From VRUE01 sp045805805 (lineage in GTDB: Bacteria; Actinomycetota; Thermoleophilia; Solirubrobacterales; 70-9), in contig JBJMKO010000100.1 in NCBI GenBank assembly GCA_045805805.1, positions 1-9,780 on the forward strand: DNA of 9,780 bases. Direction: 5' to 3'. Below, piece by piece: positions 4,962 to 9,780 of this stretch. A model generated the notes under the pieces. That model had not been told where the DNA came from and did not search any database. It was given only the letters and a program-made list of their open reading frames with translations. A program made the translations under genes and the position numbers. The first letter of the stretch is position 1. Each line of letters begins with the position of its first letter.

Positions 4962-5894
4962 CTAGATCGAGTCGAGCGTGACGCGCAGGCCCTCTTCGAG
5001 GCCCATCTGCGGCTTCCAGCCCAGCTCGCGCTCGGCGCGCGAGGGGTCGATCGAGATTCGCTGCACCTCGCCGGGCCGGGCGGGGGCGAGCTCGGGCTGG
5101 AAGCTCTCGGCGCCGCCCAGCTTGCCGAGCAGGCGGACCAGCTCCAGCACGTCGGTCTCGATCCCGGTGCCGACGTTGATCGCGCCGGTCGCATCGGAGC
5201 CGGCCGCGGCCAGCGCCGCTGAGACTACGTCGCCCACATATATGTAGTCGCGGGTCTGTTTGCCGTCGCCGAAGACGGTTGGTCGCCCACCTCCCCGCAG
5301 CTTCCCGCAGAAGATCGCGATCACGCCGGCCTCGCCGAGCGGGTCTTGGCGCGGGCCGTAGACGTTGCCCAGCCGCAGACTGACGCTGGAGAGGCCATGG
5401 AGCCGCTCGTAAAGCGAGAGGTAGCCCTCGGCAGCGAACTTGCTCTGCCCGTACGGCGCCTCCGGCGCCAGCGGCGCGTCCTCGGAGAGCGGCAGGTCCT
5501 GTCCCTCGCCCTCGCCGTAGATCGCTCCTCCGGTCGAAGTGAAGACGACGCGTCCGGCCCCGGCTGCTCGGGCGGCCTCCAGCACGTTGGCGGTGCCGCC
5601 AACGTTGATCGAGGCGTCGAAAGCGGGGTCGGCGACCGACCTGCGCACGTCGATCTGCGCCGCCAGGTGGAAGACGACCTCGGGCTTGGCTTCGGCCGCA
5701 ACCCCCTCGATCGCCGAGCGATCGCGGATGTCGGCCTTGGCCGGCGTCGCACCGGCCGCCAGTGCCCCCTCGAGGTTCTCCCGTCGCCCGGTCGAGAAGT
5801 CGTCGACGACCGTCACCTCGTCGCCCCGCGCGAGCAGCGCGTCGACCAGATTCGAGCCGATGAAGCCCGCGCCGCCTGTGACCAAAGTCCTCAT
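4962..5894 (-). CDS. NAD-dependent epimerase/dehydratase, UDP-glucose 4-epimerase-like
   Basis: Extended short-chain dehydrogenase of 310 aa, most like GalE-type nucleotide-sugar epimerases, which interconvert UDP-glucose and UDP-galactose (or N-acetyl forms) with bound NAD+ in the cytoplasm. Seen: the NAD loop TLVTGGAGFIGSNLVD (residues 3-18), DDFSTGRREN (31-40), VFHLAAQIDVRRSV (74-87), FTSTGGAIYGE (118-128), the catalytic YGQSK (Y148, K152), LRLGNVYGPRQDP (173-185) and TRDYIYVGDV (214-223). It ends with the usual ELGWKP motif (290-295). The start ATG at 5894 begins exactly at the Rossmann strand; the open frame upstream to 5951 runs through a hairpin and is not credible. It has only a weak AGGAT motif before the ATG. 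Exact sugar specificity cannot be read from sequence. It could feed cell-envelope polysaccharide synthesis. Confidence 0.9.
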   Translation of the reverse strand: MRTLVTGGAGFIGSNLVDALLARGDEVTVVDDFSTGRRENLEGALAAGATPAKADIRDRSAIEGVAAEAKPEVVFHLAAQIDVRRSVADPAFDASINVGGTANVLEAARAAGAGRVVFTSTGGAIYGEGEGQDLPLSEDAPLAPEAPYGQSKFAAEGYLSLYERLHGLSSVSLRLGNVYGPRQDPLGEAGVIAIFCGKLRGGGRPTVFGDGKQTRDYIYVGDVVSAALAAAGSDATGAINVGTGIETDVLELVRLLGKLGGAESFQPELAPARPGEVQRISIDPSRAERELGWKPQMGLEEGLRVTLDSI

Positions 5895-5904
5895 CGAGCC
5901 CGCG

Positions 5905-5910
5905 ATCCTA
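5905..5910 (-). promoter_or_regulatory. Candidate -10 (or weak SD) of the galE-like gene
   Basis: TAGGAT on the minus strand ends 10 nt before the ATG at 5894. It fits TANNNT for a near-leaderless transcript, while its AGGAT core could instead act as a weak SD. The sequence alone does not decide between them. Confidence 0.3.
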
Positions 5911-5922
5911 GCCCGCCCGGGG

Positions 5923-5971
5923 GCCGACGGGACGAAACCCTTGCCATACACGAGGATTTCGTCCCGTCGGC
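5923..5971. repeat. Long dyad between the galE-like gene and topA
   Basis: Arms of 19 bp (5923-5941 and 5953-5971) match at 18 positions around an 11-nt loop (5942-5952); the outer 15 bp are perfect (GCCGACGGGACGAAA against its complement). It lies in the 121-bp gap between two divergent start codons, so it is not a 3'-end terminator of either gene. A dimeric-regulator operator, a cruciform-forming element or a mobile palindrome are possible. It shares no sequence with the other dyads here. Confidence 0.8.
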
Positions 5972-6000
5972 GGTTTGCCGGTCCGGCCGAGCGCCCCTGC

Positions 6001-6006
6001 TACCCT
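6001..6006 (+). promoter_or_regulatory. Candidate -10 for a leaderless topA transcript
   Basis: TACCCT ends 9 nt before the topA ATG at 6016, and there is no SD in the C-rich stretch between them. A TTGCCG (5975-5980) sits 20 bp upstream, too far for an ideal -35. The position suits initiation at or very near the start codon. Confidence 0.35.
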
Positions 6007-6015
6007 CGCCGCCCG

Positions 6016-8289
6016 ATGCGACTGATCGTCACCGAGAAGAACAACAGCGCCGAGAAGATCGCCACCTTCCTCAGCAAGGGCAGCGCGACGAGCGACAAAA
6101 CTTTCAAAGTCCCGTTCTATACCTGGAGCGACGACGACGGCGACCACCGCACGATCGGGCTCAAGGGGCATGTGCTCGGCCCGGCCTTCCCCGAGGGCTA
6201 CTCGAACTGGCAGAAGACCGACCTGCACGACCTGATCGACGCCGAGCTGATCAAGGAGCCGACCGACAAGAACGTCGTCAAGGCGATCCGCAAAGTCGCC
6301 AAAGAAGCCGACGAGCTGGTGATCGCCACCGACTTCGACCGCGAGGGCGAGCTGATCGGCCTCGAGGCGCTCGAGGAGATGCTCGACGCCAACCCGGAGC
6401 TGGGCTCGTGCGAGGAAACCAAGGCCGGCACGCTGCAGGTAAAGCGCGCCCGCTACTCGGCCCTGACCAGGGAAGAGATCGAGCGCGCCTTCAACGAGCT
6501 CGACGAGCTCTCCTACCCGCTCGCCAACGCCGGCGCCGCCCGCCAGGACATCGACCTGCTCTGGGGAGCGACCCTGACCCGTGCCGTCTCCCTCAGCACC
6601 CGCCGCTTCGGCTCCAACTTCCTCTCGGTCGGGCGCGTGCAGAGCCCGACCCTGGGCCTGATCGTCGAGCGCGAGATGGAGCGCCGCGCCCACGTCGCCA
6701 AACCCTTCTGGGAACTGTTCGCCAAGTTCCAGCACCCCGACGGCAGCTTCGAGGCCCACCACGAGACCGACAAGTTCTGGGAGAAGGCCGAGGCCGATGC
6801 CGCCCTCGCCGGCACCGCCGCCCCGGGCACGGTCAAGTCGGTGACGGCGCGCAAGAACACGCGCAAGCCGCCGACGCCCTACAACACCACCGCCTTCACC
6901 ACCGACGCCTCCAGCCGCCTCGGCATCACCCCGGCCAACGCGATGCGGGTCGCCGAGGACCTCTACATGGACGGCTTCATCTCCTATCCACGCACCGACA
7001 ACACCGTCTACCCGGTCTCGCTGCCGTTGCGTGAGCTGGTCTCCTCACTGGTGCGGATCAAGGAGTTCTCCGCCGCCTCGGGCCTGCTCGACGGCGAGCT
7101 GAAGCCGACCCGCGGCAAGAAAGAGACGACAGACCACCCGCCGATCTACCCGACCCAGGCGATCCACCCCGGCGCCCTCGACGGGCCCAAGCTGCGCGTC
7201 TACGAACTCGTCGTGCGCCGCTTCCTCGCCACCTTCAGCCCGCCGATGATCACCGAGTCGACGCGCGCCGACATCGAGGCCGGCTCGCAGACCTATTTCG
7301 TGCGCGGCTCGGTCGTCGTCGACCCCGGCTTCGCCGGCATCTACATCTACGCCCGCTCCTCCGACGAGGAGATCCCGGCGCTGGCGGAGGGCCAGAGCCT
7401 CGACCTCGACGGCGAGCCCTGGATCGTCGACAAGGAGACCCAGCCGCCCTCGCGGATCTCGCAGGCGAAGCTGGTCGAGATGATGGAGGAGCGAGGCCTC
7501 GGCACCAAGGCGACCCGCGCCGACATCATCAAGAAGCTCTTCGACCGCGGCTACGTCTACAGCAATCCCCCGATCCCGACCGAGACGGGGATCGCGATGT
7601 TCGACGCCTTCAAGAAATACGTGCCCGCGATGGCGACGCCGGAGATGACCGCTCAGCTCGAGGCGGAGATGGACCAGATCGCCGCCGGCGAGATGACCAA
7701 GGACGGCGTCGTCGGCGACAGCCGCGAACTGCTCCACAGCACCTGGACCGAAATCGACGCCAGCCGCGAAGACCTCGCCAAAGTCGTCTGGGCCGGGATG
7801 GACCAGGACCGGATCCTCGGCCCCTGCAAGGTCTGCGAAGAAGCCGGCCGCAAGAAGGAGGATGGCTCGCCCCACATGCTGCGGGTGATCCGGGCGAAGA
7901 AGTCGGGCAAGCGCTTCGTCGGCTGCAGCGGCTGGACGCTGGACGATCCCGAGTCCTGCGACCAGACTTTCCCGCTGCCCCAGCGCGGCGACGTCTTCAA
8001 ACTCGAGGAACGCTGCTCGATCTGCGGCGAGACGCCGCGGCTGAAGGTCCAGCCCTTCCGCGGTCGGCCCTGGAACCTCTGTCTCAACGACGACTGCGAG
8101 TCGATGCAGGAGATGAAGAAGAAACGGGCCGAACGCGAAGCGGCGAAAGCGGCGAAAGAAGCGATGGCGAAGCAGCCGCTGCCGGAAGGCGACGAGGACA
8201 AGGCGCCGGCCAAGAAGAAGACGAAGGTCGCGAGCAAAGCCGACACCGCCACCCGCGGCCGCAAGCGCGCCAAGGCCGCGGCCAAATAG
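6016..8289 (+). CDS. topA: Archaeal-type DNA topoisomerase I (type IA)
   Basis: Relaxes negative supercoils by cutting one DNA strand through a 5'-phosphotyrosine link; 757 aa. The Toprim domain starts at MRLIVTEKNNSAEKIA (E7) and holds IATDFDREGELIG (residues 103-115; D106, D108, E110). Next come WGATLTRAVSL (183-193), NFLSVGRVQSPTLGLIVERE (201-220) and KPPTPYNTTAF (284-294). The active site is FISYPRTDNTVYP (321-333) with catalytic Y324 and R326. EERGLGTKATRADIIKKL (491-508) follows. Two four-cysteine zinc ribbons lie at C604/C607/C637/C648 and C667/C670/C689/C694, then a Lys/Ala-rich tail (about 698-757). TEKNN, FDREGELIG and YPRTDNTVYP match the archaeal TopA family; usual bacterial TopA has VESPTKA, TDGDREGE and TYMRTDS. 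Yet the gene sits before tmk and holB, the normal actinobacterial topA locus. The start lacks an SD. Repeat copy 2 follows the stop by 7 nt. Confidence 0.95.
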   Translation: MRLIVTEKNNSAEKIATFLSKGSATSDKTFKVPFYTWSDDDGDHRTIGLKGHVLGPAFPEGYSNWQKTDLHDLIDAELIKEPTDKNVVKAIRKVAKEADELVIATDFDREGELIGLEALEEMLDANPELGSCEETKAGTLQVKRARYSALTREEIERAFNELDELSYPLANAGAARQDIDLLWGATLTRAVSLSTRRFGSNFLSVGRVQSPTLGLIVEREMERRAHVAKPFWELFAKFQHPDGSFEAHHETDKFWEKAEADAALAGTAAPGTVKSVTARKNTRKPPTPYNTTAFTTDASSRLGITPANAMRVAEDLYMDGFISYPRTDNTVYPVSLPLRELVSSLVRIKEFSAASGLLDGELKPTRGKKETTDHPPIYPTQAIHPGALDGPKLRVYELVVRRFLATFSPPMITESTRADIEAGSQTYFVRGSVVVDPGFAGIYIYARSSDEEIPALAEGQSLDLDGEPWIVDKETQPPSRISQAKLVEMMEERGLGTKATRADIIKKLFDRGYVYSNPPIPTETGIAMFDAFKKYVPAMATPEMTAQLEAEMDQIAAGEMTKDGVVGDSRELLHSTWTEIDASREDLAKVVWAGMDQDRILGPCKVCEEAGRKKEDGSPHMLRVIRAKKSGKRFVGCSGWTLDDPESCDQTFPLPQRGDVFKLEERCSICGETPRLKVQPFRGRPWNLCLNDDCESMQEMKKKRAEREAAKAAKEAMAKQPLPEGDEDKAPAKKKTKVASKADTATRGRKRAKAAAK

Positions 8290-8296
8290 CCGGCCG

Positions 8297-8343
8297 CTTC
8301 CGGTGCGCTTTATGTACCTATAGGGTCCAAAAGGACCACCGGA
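8297..8343 (-). repeat. 47-bp imperfect palindromic intergenic repeat, copy 2
   Basis: Inverted copy of the element at 4018-4064 (42/47 identical, no gaps). Outer arms TTCCGGTG (8298-8305) and CACCGGAA (8337-8344) are perfect. CCTATAGG is at 8317-8324, and a tight hairpin GGTCC-AAAA-GGACC (8324-8337) stacks on the outer stem. Three of the five differences from copy 1 fall in the GGTCC hairpin and one in the alternative GGTGC hairpin, so each copy best forms a different internal stem. It fills the space between the topA stop and the tmk SD (GGGAG, 8346-8350), so it would lie in a topA–tmk mRNA. Confidence 0.8.
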
Positions 8344-8355
8344 ACGGGAGTCGAC

Positions 8356-8943
8356 GTGTTCGTTTCGCTTGAGGGGATAGACGGCTCGGGAAAGAGCACG
8401 CAGGCGAAGCTGCTGGCCGAGGCCCTCGGCCCGGAGACGCTGCTGATCCGCGAGCCCGGTGGAACCGAGGCGGCGGAGCGGATCCGCGAGCTGCTCGCCG
8501 ACCCCGAGCTGGCACTCGACCCCTTCGCCGAGCTGCTGCTCTTCCTCGCCGCGCGGGCGGACCTGACCGCGCGGGTGATCCGCCCGGCGCTCGAGGCGGA
8601 TGTCGACGTCGTCTCCGACCGCTTCGCCGATTCCAGCGTCGCCTACCAGGGCGCGGCCCGCGGCCTTGGCGCTCCCGAGGTGATCTCCCTGACCGACGCC
8701 GCCACCGAGGGCCTCTGGCCAGACGTGACCGTGCTGCTCCGCGTCGATCCCGAGGTCGGCCTGGGCCGCGCCGACGGCAGCGACCGCTTCGAGTCCGAGG
8801 GCCTCGAGCTGCAGCGCGCTGTCGCCGAGGCCTACGAGGAAATAGCCAAGATCGCCTCAGACCGCGTCGTCGCCGTCGACGGGGCCGGGACGGTCGAGGA
8901 GGTTCACGAGCGTGTGATGGCGGCCGTGACGTCATACGAATGA
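8356..8943 (+). CDS. tmk: Thymidylate kinase (dTMP kinase)
   Basis: Phosphorylates dTMP to dTDP with ATP, an essential step of dTTP supply in the cytoplasm; 195 aa, slightly short of the usual 200-215. Seen: the P-loop SLEGIDGSGKSTQAKLL (residues 4-20), REPGGTEAAERIR (32-44), DVVSDRFADSSVAYQG (84-99, where the family's DRY/DRW motif reads DRF) and the LID region GLGRADGSDRFESEGLELQ (135-153). The GTG start at 8356 has a good SD, GGGAG (8346-8350), 5 nt upstream, just beyond palindromic repeat copy 2. It lies between topA and holB, and all three serve DNA replication. A transcript from topA into tmk would have to pass the 47-bp hairpin element, which could lower downstream expression. Confidence 0.95.
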   Translation: MFVSLEGIDGSGKSTQAKLLAEALGPETLLIREPGGTEAAERIRELLADPELALDPFAELLLFLAARADLTARVIRPALEADVDVVSDRFADSSVAYQGAARGLGAPEVISLTDAATEGLWPDVTVLLRVDPEVGLGRADGSDRFESEGLELQRAVAEAYEEIAKIASDRVVAVDGAGTVEEVHERVMAAVTSYE

Positions 8944-8961
8944 GGGACCAGACGCCTCCGA

Positions 8962-9046
8962 CCGCGGGTCCTGTCCCAGGGGGAGGGGGGCGCTGCGGGC
9001 GGGCCACGGTCCGTCCTCGACCCCCCTCCCCCTGTGCCACCCGCGG
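8962..9046. repeat. Nested purine/pyrimidine inverted repeat between tmk and holB
   Basis: Outer arms CCGCGGGT (8962-8969) and ACCCGCGG (9039-9046) are perfect. Inner arms CAGGGGGAGGGGGG (8977-8990) and CCCCCCTCCCCCTG (9021-9034) are perfect over 14 bp. They enclose a 30-nt loop. The structure begins 18 nt after the tmk stop and ends 23 nt before the holB start. It could end transcription of tmk, though no T-run follows, or form a cruciform or triplex. The inner arm also carries a G-quadruplex motif. Confidence 0.8.
8979..9003 (+). other. Putative G-quadruplex motif
   Basis: Four G-runs on the plus strand fit the G3+N1-7 rule: G5 (8979-8983), A, G6 (8985-8990), CGCTGC, G3 (8997-8999), C, G3 (9001-9003). 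It lies in the gap upstream of holB and partly inside the nested dyad, so quadruplex and hairpin folds would exclude each other. Confidence 0.6.
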
Positions 9047-9056
9047 ATGGGGCGGC

Positions 9057-9062
9057 TAGGCT
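9057..9062 (+). promoter_or_regulatory. Candidate -10 for a leaderless holB transcript
   Basis: TAGGCT ends 7 nt before the GTG at 9070, the same hexamer and spacing as before the siroheme gene. There is no SD and no clear -35. An in-frame GTG at 9034 is a less likely alternative start, lying at the edge of the C-rich dyad. Confidence 0.4.
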
Positions 9063-9069
9063 CAGCTCC

Positions 9070-9780
9070 GTGACGTCGATCGCGCTTGAGGAGAGCACGG
9101 AGCATCAGCAGCGAGCTCGGGTCGGGCTGACTGCCGCGCTTGCATCGGGGCCGAGCCATGCTTATCTCTTCAGAGGGCCGCGTGGGGCGGGGAAGGCGAG
9201 CGCGGCGCGTGCGTTTGCGGCTGAGCTTTTGGCTGTCGGCGCCGCGGACGCTGACGATGCGCGGCGGCGTGCGTTGCTCGACCCGTCGCCCCATCCCGAC
9301 CTGGTCTGGCTGACTCCTCCCGGCGCCCAGCACATGGTCGAGGAGGTGCGCGAGAAGGTGATCCGCTCGGCTTCCTACCGCCCCTTCGAGGGCGAGAAGC
9401 GCGTCTTCGTGATCGAGGCCGCGGAGCAGATGCGCGACGAGAGCCAGAACGCCCTGCTGAAGACGCTGGAGGAGCCGCCCGGCTTCGTCCACCTGATCCT
9501 GCTCACCTCCGAGCCATCAGCCCTACTAGAGACGATCGCCTCCCGCTGCCAGCCGATCGACTTCGCCCCGCTCCCCCCAGAAGCTGTCGAAGCTGCCCTG
9601 GCGGGCAGCGGCTCCCCGGACGATCTGGCCGCTGCGGCTCGCCTCTCCGCCGGCGACGTGGCCCGCGCCCGTTACCTCCTCTCGGACTCCGGTAAGACGC
9701 TCCGTGCCGCAGCGCTCGAAATGGGAAGGGCCGTCGGGGGGGATTCGCCGGACACTCAGCGCGAAAGCGCGTCCGCCGAA
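9070..9780 (+). CDS. holB: DNA polymerase III delta' subunit (clamp loader), N-terminal part
   Basis: Stator subunit of the clamp loader that places the beta sliding clamp on DNA; 237 codons are visible and the frame runs off the right edge. Seen: HAYLFRGPRGAGKASAARAFA (30-50), HPDLVW (75-80), RVFVIEAAEQMRDESQNALL (111-130), KTLEEPPGFVHLILLTSEPS (131-150) and the arginine-finger motif SRC (158-160). The P-loop reads GPRGAGKA with Ala in place of the final Thr/Ser, and the Walker B-like segment is VIEAAEQ. Together these point to a delta' that does not use ATP itself, rather than DnaX. The zinc module normally present between the P-loop and HPD (four cysteines in E. coli delta') is absent: residues 51-74 contain none, and C160 is the only cysteine. 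The GTG at 9070 is preferred because AAA+ family similarity starts soon after and TAGGCT lies 7 nt upstream. Confidence 0.9.
   Translation, partial: MTSIALEESTEHQQRARVGLTAALASGPSHAYLFRGPRGAGKASAARAFAAELLAVGAADADDARRRALLDPSPHPDLVWLTPPGAQHMVEEVREKVIRSASYRPFEGEKRVFVIEAAEQMRDESQNALLKTLEEPPGFVHLILLTSEPSALLETIASRCQPIDFAPLPPEAVEAALAGSGSPDDLAAAARLSAGDVARARYLLSDSGKTLRAAALEMGRAVGGDSPDTQRESASAE

Noticed and set aside
5539..6015. Longer topA protein starting upstream on the plus strand
   Set aside because: The open frame runs through the galE-like gene on the other strand; the Toprim domain begins exactly at the ATG at 6016.
5908..6762. Long minus-strand frame opposite topA, and similar frames opposite other genes
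   Set aside because: No recognisable domain; composition is that expected of the antisense of GC-rich codons.
5346..7034. Long open frame on the plus strand across the galE-like gene and topA
   Set aside because: It is an Arg/Pro/Ala-rich shadow frame typical of high-GC DNA and overlaps two genes with clear motifs.
8356..8943. DRF in thymidylate kinase as a sign of a dead enzyme
   Set aside because: The DR pair and P-loop are intact, and the third position of this motif varies among family members.
1..9780. CRISPR array, tRNA or rRNA genes
   Set aside because: No regularly spaced direct repeats and no tRNA or rRNA motifs were seen on either strand.

Overview
The window is GC-rich (about two-thirds G+C by eye) and densely coded, with strong C/G preference at third codon positions. 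It looks like chromosomal DNA of a high-GC actinobacterium. The topA–tmk–holB order, a B12-dependent ribonucleotide reductase and an Ala/Lys-rich TopA tail fit an actinobacterium. A deep lineage such as Thermoleophilia/Solirubrobacterales is my guess; nothing here proves it.

Layout, left to right. (1) 1-710, minus: the first 236 codons of a cobalamin-dependent class II ribonucleotide reductase (nrdJ), running off the window. (2) 885-1628, plus: a hemolysin III/PAQR-family membrane protein. (3) 1669-2312, plus: a type II toxin-antitoxin pair, an AbrB-fold VapB antitoxin overlapping a PIN-domain VapC toxin, with its own promoter and a perfect 10-bp dyad over the -10 and the Shine-Dalgarno (SD) site. 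(4) 3426-2309, minus: a two-gene operon, YceI-family lipid-binding protein then an NAD(P)H-dependent FMN reductase. A MarR regulator (3538-4011, plus) is divergent from it, and palindromes fill the shared promoter region. (5) 4813-4067, minus: a siroheme-synthase-type precorrin-2 dehydrogenase/ferrochelatase with a cysteine-rich N-terminal extension. (6) 5894-4962, minus: a UDP-glucose-4-epimerase-like short-chain dehydrogenase. (7) 6016-9780, plus: a DNA-replication block of type IA topoisomerase, thymidylate kinase and DNA polymerase III delta' subunit (cut by the window end).

Two things stand out. First, the topoisomerase in the topA–tmk–holB block has the sequence hallmarks of the archaeal TopA family, not the usual bacterial TopA. 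Second, most gaps between genes hold elaborate dyad-symmetric DNA. There is a 47-bp imperfect palindrome present twice (4018-4064 and 8297-8343, 42/47 identical), a 111-bp triple-nested inverted repeat (4837-4947), a 19-bp-arm dyad between the galE-like gene and topA (5923-5971), and a nested purine/pyrimidine dyad with a G-quadruplex motif between tmk and holB (8962-9046).

Genes fall into two translation-start classes. Several have clear SD sites (nrdJ, the hlyIII gene, vapB, yceI, the FMN reductase, tmk). Others lack one but have a TANNNT -10-like hexamer 7-10 nt before the start codon (siroheme gene, galE-like gene, topA, holB), which suggests leaderless mRNAs. No tRNA, rRNA, CRISPR array, transposase or riboswitch was recognised, and no stretch over 300 bases lacks a gene.
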